From Archaeoglobus_B sp964471215 (GTDB taxonomy: Archaea; Halobacteriota; Archaeoglobi; Archaeoglobales; Archaeoglobaceae): DNA of 44,888 nucleotides. Every line of letters starts with the position of its first letter. Positions within the stretch are counted from its first letter, which is position 1. Under the pieces are notes generated by a model. That model saw only the letters and a program-made list of their open reading frames with translations, was not told the origin of the DNA and made no database searches. The stretch lies in NCBI GenBank assembly GCA_964471215.1, contig CAYYFC010000009.1, forward strand, positions 1-44,888, given 5' to 3'. Position numbers and translations under genes: made by a program. This document shows, in pieces, positions 25,516-34,762 of this stretch.

Positions 25516-25935
25516 ATGAAGACTTTAAAGGAGAGAATTGCCGAATTCCTTGAGGAACAGTTTGGAATAGACAAAGAGGAATTTCTCAGATTGGATTTGG
25601 AATTCGAAGAGAGAGGAAAGCATAGGGTTTACGTTTTTAGAAAAGGATGCCCGAATATTTCCCTGTATCACTATGGAATATATTTTGGGACACTTGACGG
25701 TAGGGGGATAAGACTTTCGATTGAGGGTAGTTTCATAGTGGGTAAACTCGCCAAGAAAAACGTCTTAGAAGTGGATGATGAGACTGCACGCAGATGGATG
25801 AGAGGAGAGGATATAGAATGCAGTATGAAGGGTTATGTAATCCTGAAATGGAAAAACTTCTTTTTGGGATGCGGGAAGTCGAATGGTAGGATTTTAAGGA
25901 ATTTTGTGCCCAAAAATAGAAGAATAGTCGATTAA
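25516..25935 (+). CDS. PUA/NIP7-like RNA-binding protein
   Basis: A 139-residue protein. The C-terminal half matches the PUA-like domain of COG3270/RsmF-type proteins: VDDETARRWMRGEDIE, then GYVILKWKNFFLGCGKSNGRILRNFVPKNRR. The N-terminal half (LKERIAEFLEEQFGI) resembles the pre-PUA region of NIP7. It probably binds rRNA or tRNA; no catalytic site is visible. It starts 15 bases after aEF-1beta. Confidence 0.7.
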   Translation: MKTLKERIAEFLEEQFGIDKEEFLRLDLEFEERGKHRVYVFRKGCPNISLYHYGIYFGTLDGRGIRLSIEGSFIVGKLAKKNVLEVDDETARRWMRGEDIECSMKGYVILKWKNFFLGCGKSNGRILRNFVPKNRRIVD

Positions 25936-25942
25936 AATTACT

Positions 25943-27019
25943 TCAACGCATGAAGCATGACCAGTATTTTGAATGAATTCTTTTTACTGTTTCGATGTTC
26001 CTTCTAACTATATCCCTCACATCTCTCCTTCTAAGCTTCAAAATCTTCAGGTAATCTTCCGGTTCTCTTATATACTTCAGATCGAGCTCCGCCATTGCAC
26101 ATATTATTCCGAGATTCGTATATGCTATAGCTTCCATACTGTAGCCACCTTCTAAAACGGCAGCAAGTCTTTTATCGCATAACTCCTTCGAAATCTCAAC
26201 TGCTCTTCTCATCAACTCCGCATAACCTCTAGCAGTTAAAGCCAAATCCGTTATTGGATCCGTAAAATGGTTATCCTGACCAGCAGATATGATTATGAAC
26301 TCGGGCTCAAATTCAAATGCAACTGGTTTTATTATTTCATCGAATACTGTCAGATACTCTGCATCAGATGTCCCGGGAGGTAGCGGTATGTTTATAGTAT
26401 ATCCCTCACCCCTTCCATCCCCCACCTCTTCAGGATAACCCGTCCCAGGATATAACGGCATCTGATGGGTCGATATGTATAAAACTCTGTCATCTTCATA
26501 AAATATCTCCTGAGTACCATCTCCGTGATGTGCGTCCCAGTCGAGTATTAAAACCCTTTTAATACCCTTCTTTAACAGCCATTTAACCGCTATTGCTACG
26601 TTGTTGAAATAACAGAAACCCGCACCGGTATAGGGCTTTGCATGATGACCTGGCGGTCTGACCATGGCAAATGCGTTATCAACCTCACCCTTAAGAACTG
26701 CCTCCACAGCCCTCAGTGCACCGCCTACGGCTAATAATGCCCTCTCAAATACACCAACAGGTATGTTCGTGTCCCAGTCTATTATTCCACCTATTTTACT
26801 GTATTCCCTTAGATACTCAACGTACTCCTCCGTATGAACCATTAAAACGTCTTTTATATCCGCATAGAATGGTTTGAGTAATTTTATCCTTGGATTATCA
26901 AAAATACCCTCCTCCATTAGCTGATCAAGTGTGTACGCAAGTCTTTCTCTTCTTTCTGGATGTGTAGGGCTCTGTTCGTGTTCAAGGTACTTCCTATGAT
27001 AGACTATTCCCGTTATCAT
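25943..27019 (-). CDS. Histone deacetylase-family (acetylpolyamine/acetoin-type) hydrolase
   Basis: About 358 residues with the zinc-dependent deacetylase fold: SPTHPERRERL at the start, RPPGHHA with the catalytic histidines, DWDAHHGDGTQEIF supplying zinc ligands, and AVLEGGYS near the end. It may deacetylate proteins such as Alba, or acetylpolyamines; the substrate is unproven. The start at 27019 (MITGIVYHRKYL) is chosen over an in-frame one at 27115 because TATAAAAA (about 27041-27048) on the minus strand predicts a leaderless start there. Confidence 0.9.
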   Translation of the reverse strand: MITGIVYHRKYLEHEQSPTHPERRERLAYTLDQLMEEGIFDNPRIKLLKPFYADIKDVLMVHTEEYVEYLREYSKIGGIIDWDTNIPVGVFERALLAVGGALRAVEAVLKGEVDNAFAMVRPPGHHAKPYTGAGFCYFNNVAIAVKWLLKKGIKRVLILDWDAHHGDGTQEIFYEDDRVLYISTHQMPLYPGTGYPEEVGDGRGEGYTINIPLPPGTSDAEYLTVFDEIIKPVAFEFEPEFIIISAGQDNHFTDPITDLALTARGYAELMRRAVEISKELCDKRLAAVLEGGYSMEAIAYTNLGIICAMAELDLKYIREPEDYLKILKLRRRDVRDIVRRNIETVKRIHSKYWSCFMR

Positions 27020-27152
27020 CCTTACAGTCTTAAATGTGAATATAAAAAGGTGTTGATCTCGGGATGGACTTTCAGAACTAGATTCTGCTTCGTATTCAAA
27101 ACAGCAATAATTCAAGGATATAAATCAAAATCGAGCGACAGATCATAAAAAA

Positions 27153-27968
27153 TCAGTACGCATAGACTCTTCCATACGGTCTTTTCGTAACAGGAACCAA
27201 TTTTAGGAAGTTATCTCCAAGTATCTCATCCGCCTTATATCCAAAATAACTGCAAAAATCTTCTACGACATATTCTAAAAACTTCCAATCTTCTTCCTCC
27301 ATTTCAACTATTCCTACTTCTTTTCCAAGCTGATGTCTTTCTATTTTACCTCTTATGTACATGACTCCGCCATGCATTCCTGTTCCAACATAATGACATC
27401 TATGTCTTTTAACGTTTAATCCCAGAAGAACAACCTTTCCTCCTGCCATATACTCTCCCAAGAAGTCCTGAGAAGTCCCTCCAACGACCAGAACTGGAAT
27501 CTTATCCTTATAGCCTTTCATGTGTATAGCTGCTCTGTACCCTACGTTATCTCTTATGAAAATCCTTCCCCCCCTCATCGTCATCGCTACGACATCTCCC
27601 GCTCTTCCATGTACTATTATCTCGCCGTCATCCATAGTATTTCCAACGCCATCCTGAGCGTTGCCGTAAACGATGATCCTGTGACCGTTCAAAAATGCTC
27701 CCAGGTCATTCCCCGGCGTGCCGTATATCCTTATCTCAACCTTTATGTTATCCTTGAAGTAAAGTCTCGTTCCGATGTATCTCTGCCCACATACGTTCCT
27801 CAATATCAGCTTCCTCACACCCCTTAAAATGCATTCCCTTATCAGATCATTCAATTCCTTATGTCTTAAATCTCTCGCATCTATTTCTGCATTATCGCTT
27901 CCAAACTTCACGTATTTCATCAATTCATCGATTCTTCTTATACCGTTTACATAGGGATCTATTAACAT
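27153..27968 (-). CDS. Glutamate synthase, GXGXG-domain subunit (GltB3)
   Basis: A 271-residue right-handed beta-helix protein of the GXGXG family, the structural C-terminal domain of large glutamate synthase as a separate protein. Repeats include GTPGNDLGAFLNGHRI, GNAQDGVGNTMDDGEI, GRAGDVVAMTMRGGRI and GGTSQDFLGEYMAGGKV. It is the last gene of gltB1-gltB2-gltB3, directly joined to gltB2 (one base shared). Confidence 0.93.
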   Translation of the reverse strand: MLIDPYVNGIRRIDELMKYVKFGSDNAEIDARDLRHKELNDLIRECILRGVRKLILRNVCGQRYIGTRLYFKDNIKVEIRIYGTPGNDLGAFLNGHRIIVYGNAQDGVGNTMDDGEIIVHGRAGDVVAMTMRGGRIFIRDNVGYRAAIHMKGYKDKIPVLVVGGTSQDFLGEYMAGGKVVLLGLNVKRHRCHYVGTGMHGGVMYIRGKIERHQLGKEVGIVEMEEEDWKFLEYVVEDFCSYFGYKADEILGDNFLKLVPVTKRPYGRVYAY

Positions 27969-29488
27969 TACTCTCCTGCCCCCTTAATTCCCAAAACTCT
28001 AAGCTCCCATTCCTCAAGACCTATTCCTCTCAGATGCTCTCTATTACCCCTCAAGCTTTCAATCGCATTTATACCCATTCCACCAAGCATCTCCTTTATC
28101 TCCAAACTCCAGCCTCTTAGAAGATTTACGAGTCTTTTTGCAGCTATCTTTGGATTTAACCTCTTTGATAGTTCAGGATCCTGCGTACAAATTCCCCACG
28201 CACATTTTCCGGTATAGCATTTCTGGCACATTGTGCAACCCATGGCTATCAGCGCTGCAGTTCCTATGTAAACGGCATCCGCACCGAGTGCTATTGCTTT
28301 AACGACATCGGCCGAATTCCTTATTCCACCGCTCGCAATTATCGAGCACTTATGCCTTATTCCCTCCTCCCTTAACCTCTGATCGACCGATGCTATTGCA
28401 AGTTCTATCGGAATTCCAACGTGATCCCTTATTATCTTCGGACTAGCACCAGTCCCTCCTCTAAATCCATCTATGACTACCGCATCTGCTCCTGCCCTTA
28501 CGATTCCGCTTGCTATCGCCGCTACATTGTGTACAGCCGCTATTTTCACAAAAACGGGTTTTTCATAATTTGTCGCCTCTTTTAACGCGTATATGAGCAT
28601 TGCAAGATCTTCAATCGAATATATGTCATGATGAGGAGCTGGTGATAGAGCATCGGTTCCTTCTGGTATCATCCTCGTTTCAGATATCTTCTCCGTTACC
28701 TTCTCTCCTGGCAGATGCCCACCAATTCCAGGCTTTGCTCCCTGTCCTATTTTTATCTCGATTGCAGCTGCACAGTTTAAATATTCCGGATCGACTCCAA
28801 ATCTACCGCTTGCGCACTGCACAATTGCACAACTTCCATATTCTTCTCTCATATCCTTCGGTAAACCGCCCTCTCCCGTACAGAACAGTGTTCCAAACTC
28901 CTTTGCAGCCATGGCCAGTGCTAGAAATGCATTGTAGCTTATTGCACCGTATGACATTCCTGCAAACATTATAGGCGTTTCTATTACTAGATTTGGCGGT
29001 ATTTCCGTCTTTATAATGTAATCTCCTTCATCGAATTCCACTTCTAAGTGATCGGGCTTTCTACCTATAAAAGTCCTTAGCTCCATCGGCTCTCTCAACG
29101 GGTCTATGGACGGATTCGTGACCTGTGATGCGTTCAGTACTATGTGATCAAAGTACACCTTGTAAGGCTTGTCGTTCCCTGTACCTGTTAGTATAACACC
29201 ACCCTGCTCCGCCTGCTTCTTTATATCCATAATCACCTCTTTAGTCCAGTATGCGTTTGGTCTGTATGACCCCTCATAAGGCTTTACTATTAAAGCCTTA
29301 TTCGGGCAGTACACCACGCATCTCTGACAGCCCACGCACTTAGTATAGTCTATGATTATGTCCGTTCCATCCTCGTTCCATCTATAAACCTCCCACGGAC
29401 ACTGCTTAACGCATACTCCGCACTTGTTACATCTGCTCTCTATCCTTTCGACTATGAATTCGGGCAGCAGATGCGACTTCAGCTTCAT
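27968..29488 (-). CDS. Glutamate synthase, FMN-binding catalytic subunit with ferredoxin domain (GltB2)
   Basis: A 506-residue protein. The N-terminus has two 4Fe-4S motifs, CNKCGVCVKQCP and CVGCQRCVVYCP; the rest is an FMN barrel with GMSYGAISYNA, GQGAKPGIGGHLPG, VIDGFRGGTGASP and IASGGIR, plus CTMCQKCYTGKCAWGIC for a further Fe-S centre. It reduces 2-oxoglutarate plus ammonia to glutamate, probably with ferredoxin as donor. Its start overlaps gltB1 by 4 bases. Confidence 0.95.
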   Translation of the reverse strand: MKLKSHLLPEFIVERIESRCNKCGVCVKQCPWEVYRWNEDGTDIIIDYTKCVGCQRCVVYCPNKALIVKPYEGSYRPNAYWTKEVIMDIKKQAEQGGVILTGTGNDKPYKVYFDHIVLNASQVTNPSIDPLREPMELRTFIGRKPDHLEVEFDEGDYIIKTEIPPNLVIETPIMFAGMSYGAISYNAFLALAMAAKEFGTLFCTGEGGLPKDMREEYGSCAIVQCASGRFGVDPEYLNCAAAIEIKIGQGAKPGIGGHLPGEKVTEKISETRMIPEGTDALSPAPHHDIYSIEDLAMLIYALKEATNYEKPVFVKIAAVHNVAAIASGIVRAGADAVVIDGFRGGTGASPKIIRDHVGIPIELAIASVDQRLREEGIRHKCSIIASGGIRNSADVVKAIALGADAVYIGTAALIAMGCTMCQKCYTGKCAWGICTQDPELSKRLNPKIAAKRLVNLLRGWSLEIKEMLGGMGINAIESLRGNREHLRGIGLEEWELRVLGIKGAGE

Positions 29489-30582
29489 CTTACCACCCTT
29501 TTCAACGCGCCGCTACTCAACCTTCCCACCACTGGTTCGCCGCCATGCGGTGTCCAGACTCTATCGAGATCTGGACAGACTGCTCTTATAGCGGACTCCT
29601 CGGATGAAAGGAATAGCAGATCCCCCTTCTCACCAGCTGTAATAGGTCTCAATCTTATTCTGTCTGTCAGTCCAAACATCTCACCGTGATGTGCAACTAT
29701 TACCGTCCATGGACCATTTACTAGTAGGGGTGAATAAACCATTCTTAAAGCCGTGTAAAACCTCCTCTTCTTTTCATCCATTAGATCTATCTGATCCCAC
29801 ATCGGAGGAGCCAATATCTTTGCAACCACCTCGATCGGTAATCTCTGCCTTCTCATGAGCAGATCGAATATGTAGGCCATTACCTCGGTATCTGTTTTCA
29901 GTGTGCAGTAATACCCGAACATCTCCAGATATCTTTTATTCGTTCCGTAAGATGAAATCTCGCCGTTGTGAACAACAGTCCAGTCTAAAATGCAAAACGG
30001 ATGAGCTCCACCCCACCATCCAGGTGTGTTTGTCGGAAATCTCGTATGGGCTATCCATATGTATCCCTTGTATTCCTCGATCATGAAGAAATCAGCTATG
30101 TCCTCGGGAAATCCAACACCCTTAAAAACACCCATATTTTTCCCAGATGAAATTACATATGCGTCTTTAATCTTAGTATTTATATACATTACATTTTTTA
30201 TGACGTAATCATCATCTGATATATTTTCGCCGTGAGATTTTGGATGAACGAAATATCTCCAGAACATAGGCGGGTCTACTGTTTTTGAATTCTCGTTTAC
30301 CGGAATTTCTTCATCGTACACGACATCGAAGTTTTTAGCTAGAAATCCGTCAACCTTCTTTTTCACATCCAGATCCTTGTTCTGAATCATCACGTGGAGG
30401 CAGTAGTACTCCTTGAAGTCCTTGTATAATCCGTAAACAGCAAATCCTGCACCCAAACCATTCCCCCTGACAGACATGTTTTTTAAAGCCCTTATCGCCA
30501 TCTCTCCATTAAATCTTCTACCGCTTCTGTCCATCACACCAAATAGACCACATGCTGAAAATTCCTTATCGTCTCTAATCAT
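29485..30582 (-). CDS. Glutamate synthase, glutaminase (class II amidotransferase) subunit (GltB1)
   Basis: A 365-residue class II glutamine amidotransferase domain as a separate protein. Cys11 in SACGLFGVMD is the expected catalytic N-terminal cysteine, so the first ten residues should be cut off. WIAHTRFPTNTPGWWGGAHPF and VVHNGEISSYGTNK bind glutamine, and DTEVMAYIFDLL follows. It supplies ammonia to GltB2. An AGGTGA site precedes the ATG. First gene of the gltB1-B2-B3 operon. Confidence 0.95.
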   Translation of the reverse strand: MIRDDKEFSACGLFGVMDRSGRRFNGEMAIRALKNMSVRGNGLGAGFAVYGLYKDFKEYYCLHVMIQNKDLDVKKKVDGFLAKNFDVVYDEEIPVNENSKTVDPPMFWRYFVHPKSHGENISDDDYVIKNVMYINTKIKDAYVISSGKNMGVFKGVGFPEDIADFFMIEEYKGYIWIAHTRFPTNTPGWWGGAHPFCILDWTVVHNGEISSYGTNKRYLEMFGYYCTLKTDTEVMAYIFDLLMRRQRLPIEVVAKILAPPMWDQIDLMDEKKRRFYTALRMVYSPLLVNGPWTVIVAHHGEMFGLTDRIRLRPITAGEKGDLLFLSSEESAIRAVCPDLDRVWTPHGGEPVVGRLSSGALKRVVR

Positions 30583-30643
30583 ATACGTTCACCTTTTCTA
30601 AAAAATGGGGATTTGAATAAAAATCTTGCTCTGTGTGTCAATT

Positions 30644-31633
30644 TTATATTTTTATCTTTAACTTCTTAACGACCTCTTCTGCCATATCCATTGTCTTTAA
30701 ATTACCGCCTAGGTCTGGAGTTGTTTTACCACTAGCTATCACGTTTTCCAATGCTTTTTCGATCTCAGAAGCTGTTTCGTTAAATCCAAGGTACTTCAGC
30801 ATCATACAGGCTGATAGGATCATTGCACTGGGATTAGCTATACCTTTCCCAGCTATATCAGGTGCAGAGCCGTGAACTGGCTCAAACAGTGCAAATTTAT
30901 CTCCTATATTTGCAGATGGTGCAAGACCCAGTCCTCCAACGAGTCCTGCCGTTAAATCGGAAACTATGTCGCCAAACATATTTGTCGTAACTATTACATC
31001 GAATGTATGGGGTTTTGTGACAAGATATAGGCATCCGGCATCTATATAATAATCATCTGCTTGTATATCTGGATATTTTTTTGCGATTCTGTAAAAAACA
31101 TCCTTAAAAAGACCGCACGTCTTCTTTAAGACGTTTGCCTTATGAAAGGCAGTTACTCTTTTCCTTTTCTCCCTTCTTGCTAGCTCAAATGCGAACCTTA
31201 TTATCCTCTCACATCCCTTCTCTGTAATTACCCTTAGCGCTATTGCCGTATCGTTTAAATTGAATTCCAATCCCTTGTAAAGGCATTCGGTATTCTCCCT
31301 AACGACTACGAGATCTACATCTCTGAAAAGACATCTAACTCCTTTTAAAGACTTTGCAGGTCTTATGTTCGCAAAAAGATCGAGTTCCTGTCTGAGTTTT
31401 ACTATTACATCCGCAGCAGTTTCGCCAACAGCACCAAAAAGAATTGCATCACTCTTTCTGCATAGCTCAAGAGTTTCGTCCGGTAACGGGTTACCATACG
31501 TCTTTGCACATTCGTCTCCGGCTTCGGCGTATAAGTATTCGAAAGGTAGGTCCAAGCTGTTGAGTATGAACATTGTAGCCTCCATAACCTCCTTGCCTAT
31601 ACCGTCTCCGGGTATGACTACTATCCTTTTCAT
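30644..31633 (-). CDS. leuB: Isopropylmalate/isocitrate dehydrogenase-family enzyme, probably LeuB
   Basis: A 329-residue beta-decarboxylating dehydrogenase: VIPGDGIGKEV, RQELDLFANIRPAKS, VVRENTECLYKG, AFHKANVLKKTCGLF and TTNMFGDIVSDLTAGLVGGLGLAPSANIG, then EPVHGSAPDIAGKGIANP. This is the short archaeal form. Leucine synthesis (3-isopropylmalate) is the best guess, but isocitrate, methylmalate or homoisocitrate are used by close relatives. It stands alone between glutamate synthase and trkH. Confidence 0.85.
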   Translation of the reverse strand: MKRIVVIPGDGIGKEVMEATMFILNSLDLPFEYLYAEAGDECAKTYGNPLPDETLELCRKSDAILFGAVGETAADVIVKLRQELDLFANIRPAKSLKGVRCLFRDVDLVVVRENTECLYKGLEFNLNDTAIALRVITEKGCERIIRFAFELARREKRKRVTAFHKANVLKKTCGLFKDVFYRIAKKYPDIQADDYYIDAGCLYLVTKPHTFDVIVTTNMFGDIVSDLTAGLVGGLGLAPSANIGDKFALFEPVHGSAPDIAGKGIANPSAMILSACMMLKYLGFNETASEIEKALENVIASGKTTPDLGGNLKTMDMAEEVVKKLKIKI

Positions 31634-31704
31634 AGGGTTTGATATGGTTATCGAGAAAAAAGCTTTTTGAAAACTTTAAATATCAAGATTATTAGCCTTA
31701 AAGA

Positions 31705-33120
31705 GTGAATAGGGAAATAGTCTTAAATATACTTGGAAAAATACTCATAGGTTTTTCCGCATTATTCCTGTTTCCAATTCTTGTTGCAGTTTATTACAGG
31801 GAGAACTACTATCCATTCATATACTCCGCCATTGTTTCATTTCTCTTGGGCTTGGCGCTATCATCTATAAAACCCAAGAACGAGCTCCTTAGATTCAAAG
31901 AGGGTTTTGCAATTGTCAGCCTAGGCTGGCTCCTTACATCGATAATAGGTTCAATACCTTACGTATCGATAGGTTTTCACTTTATAGACTCCTTTTTCGA
32001 ATCCATGTCAGGTTTTACGACAACTGGTGCAAGTATTGTAAACCAGCCGGAGATACTACCAAAATCCATATTATTCTGGCGCTCGATGACGCAGTGGATT
32101 GGAGGAATAGGGATAGTTATGCTTTTCCTGCTTATATTCCCCACAATTGCAAAAGGTGTTGTATTTCAGGCTGAATATCCCGGAATTACGTTAAGTAAGA
32201 TAAAGCCGAGGATAAGGGATACTGCTCTGATAATATACACGATATACCTATTCTTTACGGCCGCTGAAATAATCATACTTTACATCCTGGGCGTACCCCT
32301 ATTCGATTCTATAACGCACGCCTTTACTACTATTTCTACAGGAGGATTTTCAACGCATTCTGAAAGCATAGCATATTTTAGAAATCCAACTATCGAGTTC
32401 ATAATAGCTTTTTTTGCACTCATAGGCGGAATGAATTTTTCAATTCATTATTATATAATGAGTGGAAAGTTTAGCATTTTGAAGGATACGGAGTTAAGGA
32501 TTTACATAGTGATAGTCTCCGTATCGATTCTGGCCTTAACAATTCTAAATCTAGACAGGTTTAATCTCATAAATTCAATTAGATTTTCAGTCTTCCAGGC
32601 TATAAGCATAATGACGACAACCGGTTATACTACGTATGATTTTGACGAATGGAACAATCGTGCAAAGATGATACTGCTGATCCTTATGTTCATAGGTGGA
32701 TGCTCGGGTTCCACTGCTGGCGGTATAAAGGTTGTGAGAATTTACGTGCTGATAAGATATGCTTTAGATCAGATTTTAAAATCGGCAGAGCCAAAAATGA
32801 TTAGGGTTATAAAGTACGGTAATGTGGCATTGAAAAAAGAGGTTGTTGATAGCGTAGTCGCTTTTTTCATACTATACTTGCTCGTATTTGTAATATCTGT
32901 TTTAATCATGTCGATATCCGGTTACGATCTGCTGACATCAATTTCAGCGGTGGCGGCATGTCTCGGGAATGTGGGGCCGGGAATGGGACTTGCCGGTGCA
33001 AGCGAGACTTACAGTCATTTCCCGGACCTTATAAAGATCCTTCTTTGCTTTGACATGTGGATAGGTAGACTTGAGATATACACAGTTCTTTCCCTCTTCA
33101 TCCCATCTTTTTGGAAGTGA
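31705..33120 (+). CDS. trkH: TrkH-type potassium uptake membrane subunit
   Basis: A 471-residue protein with four pore-loop repeats: SGFTTTGAS, FTTISTGGFSTH, ISIMTTTGYTTYD and AACLGNVGPGMGL, each with the filter glycine, and WIGGIGIVML plus GGCSGSTAGGIKVVR, as in TrkH/KtrB. It takes up K+ or Na+/K+; the soluble TrkA partner could be encoded elsewhere. The start is a GTG at 31705. Its 3' end overlaps trxB by 23 bases, tail to tail. Confidence 0.93.
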   Translation: MNREIVLNILGKILIGFSALFLFPILVAVYYRENYYPFIYSAIVSFLLGLALSSIKPKNELLRFKEGFAIVSLGWLLTSIIGSIPYVSIGFHFIDSFFESMSGFTTTGASIVNQPEILPKSILFWRSMTQWIGGIGIVMLFLLIFPTIAKGVVFQAEYPGITLSKIKPRIRDTALIIYTIYLFFTAAEIIILYILGVPLFDSITHAFTTISTGGFSTHSESIAYFRNPTIEFIIAFFALIGGMNFSIHYYIMSGKFSILKDTELRIYIVIVSVSILALTILNLDRFNLINSIRFSVFQAISIMTTTGYTTYDFDEWNNRAKMILLILMFIGGCSGSTAGGIKVVRIYVLIRYALDQILKSAEPKMIRVIKYGNVALKKEVVDSVVAFFILYLLVFVISVLIMSISGYDLLTSISAVAACLGNVGPGMGLAGASETYSHFPDLIKILLCFDMWIGRLEIYTVLSLFIPSFWK

Positions 33121-34024
33121 TGTACCTGTAGGCAGAATAAGCTGCTACTGCCCCATCACCGCATGCCGTGATAACTTGTTTTAAAGGATTGCCGCAACAG
33201 TCGCCGGCTGCAAAAACACCCTCAACGTTCGTTCTCTGAAGCTTGTCGACTTTTATGTATCCGTTTTCATCGAGCTCAACTCCCAATTTCAGTGCTAAAT
33301 CAACCTGAGGTCTTATTCCGATTGCTATAAAAACACCCTCAACGTTCAGGACTTCTAACTCATCCCTCTTCAAATTTCTTATCACAACCCTTTCAACTCT
33401 ATCCCTTCCCTCTATCCTTTCAACGACAGAATTCCATATCACCCCTATGTTCATCCTGAAGAACTTATCCTGAAGAGCCCTGTCGGCTCTGAACTCATCT
33501 CTTCTGTGAATAACCGTCACGTCGCATCCTATATCCTTTAGATACATTGCCTCGACAAGCGCGGTATTTCCGCCGCCAACAACGAGAACCCTCTTACCCC
33601 TGAAGAAGAAACCGTCACATATTGCACAATAGCTAACACCTCTTCCTAAAAACTCCTTTTCACCTCTTACTCCAAGCTCTTTATGTTTCCCACCAGTAGC
33701 GATTATTACCGCTTTCGATATGTATTCGTTTTCATCGGTTTTTATTGTGAATAACTCTCCTCTTCTCTCCACATCTAAAACCCTTTCCACCCTGTGATCT
33801 GCACCGAGCTCTATTGCCTGCTCCTTCATCTTCATGAGTAAATCCAGACCGGAACCCTTAAAACCCGGATAGTTTTCAATAAAGGGGGCAAGTGCAAGCT
33901 GCGACATTGTAGTTGGATCCTCAAATACCACTGTCTTTAAACCGTATCTCGTTGCGTAAATTGCAGACGTCAATCCAGCCGGGCCTGAGCCAATTACAGC
34001 TAGATCAAACTCCATATGTTCCAT
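33098..34024 (-). CDS. trxB: Thioredoxin reductase
   Basis: A 308-residue flavoprotein: FAD site VIGSGPAGLTSAIYA, active disulfide YCAICDG (CxxC), NAD(P)H site VVGGGNTALVEAMYL, and GVFAAGDCCGNPLKQV near the end. It reduces thioredoxin or a glutaredoxin-like partner. An internal ATG at 34015 is an alternative start. Confidence 0.93.
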   Translation of the reverse strand: MEHMEFDLAVIGSGPAGLTSAIYATRYGLKTVVFEDPTTMSQLALAPFIENYPGFKGSGLDLLMKMKEQAIELGADHRVERVLDVERRGELFTIKTDENEYISKAVIIATGGKHKELGVRGEKEFLGRGVSYCAICDGFFFRGKRVLVVGGGNTALVEAMYLKDIGCDVTVIHRRDEFRADRALQDKFFRMNIGVIWNSVVERIEGRDRVERVVIRNLKRDELEVLNVEGVFIAIGIRPQVDLALKLGVELDENGYIKVDKLQRTNVEGVFAAGDCCGNPLKQVITACGDGAVAAYSAYRYITSKKMG

Positions 34025-34495
34025 CCCAACAATCCTCCCTCTCTTTATTTTTTCTTCAGTTTAATCAAACATAAATTCCCTTAGTTTTAAGGGTTTTTCT
34101 AAAAATTTCAACTCCGATTTTAAACGCCGGCTACGCATGCATTAATGGGAAGAAATCCTTAAACCCTATGAACGACGGTTCATCTTAAGAGAATCTTGAG
34201 TCTGTCGTTTTCCACTTAATCTTATTTAAGAATGTGAAAATAAATTTCTTCAGTCCAAATCTCGTGATTTCAAAAAGTTACTGAAAAGACCATGTGTGCC
34301 ACATCGATATTTAAGAAATTCCAGATTTTAGGCAAGATCTTGCATTTAATCTAATAATGCTTCACAACGGATAGTAAAAGATAAGTTTATCGATATAAGC
34401 TGCAAGATTTGAATAACCGGAGCTCTCAGGTCAGTCCGTTAAGGTTGCATGCGAGGAGTTATGCATAAATAATAACCCATAGAAATTCCATTAGT
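34025..34495. other. 470-base intergenic region, no gene seen
   Basis: AT-rich with short runs of complementary sequence (AACGAC near 34170 and GTCGTT near 34205) but no convincing gene. It should hold the trxB promoter at its left end and, at its right end, GCATAAATA (about 34463-34471), a TATA-like box about 26 bases before the ATG at 34496. Confidence 0.55.
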
Positions 34496-34762
34496 ATGAT
34501 TAGATGGGATGTTGAAAGGTTCAAGAAGATGTTCCCAAATCTTTACCACGAGCTGACGGGAGCAAAAGTACCGACTGTTCTGGATCATCTCGAAATATGC
34601 AAGAACGAGAAAGAAGCTTTAGAGATAATAAATTACTTTGAGAGGAGGGGTGAGATTACAAAAGAGTACGCGCATTTCTTAAGAAGTAATATAAAGCAAT
34701 TGAAATATCTTTTTGGGAAGAGAAAGAGAGGAGATTATGAAAGGAGGGGTTTAATTGATTGA
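34496..34762 (+). CDS. DUF2095 family protein
   Basis: An 88-residue small archaeal protein of the DUF2095 family: KKMFPNLYHELTG, LDHLEICKNEKEALEIINYFERRGEITKEYAHFLR. No catalytic residues are evident and function is unknown. It is predicted leaderless. Its end overlaps the start of the Obg-type GTPase by 8 bases, so the two are coupled. Confidence 0.8.
   Translation: MIRWDVERFKKMFPNLYHELTGAKVPTVLDHLEICKNEKEALEIINYFERRGEITKEYAHFLRSNIKQLKYLFGKRKRGDYERRGLID

Noticed and set aside
34160..34210. Short inverted repeat (AACGAC/GTCGTT) in the gap before DUF2095
   Set aside because: Only six base pairs with a long AT-rich loop; could easily arise by chance, and no promoter or GC rise supports an RNA gene.
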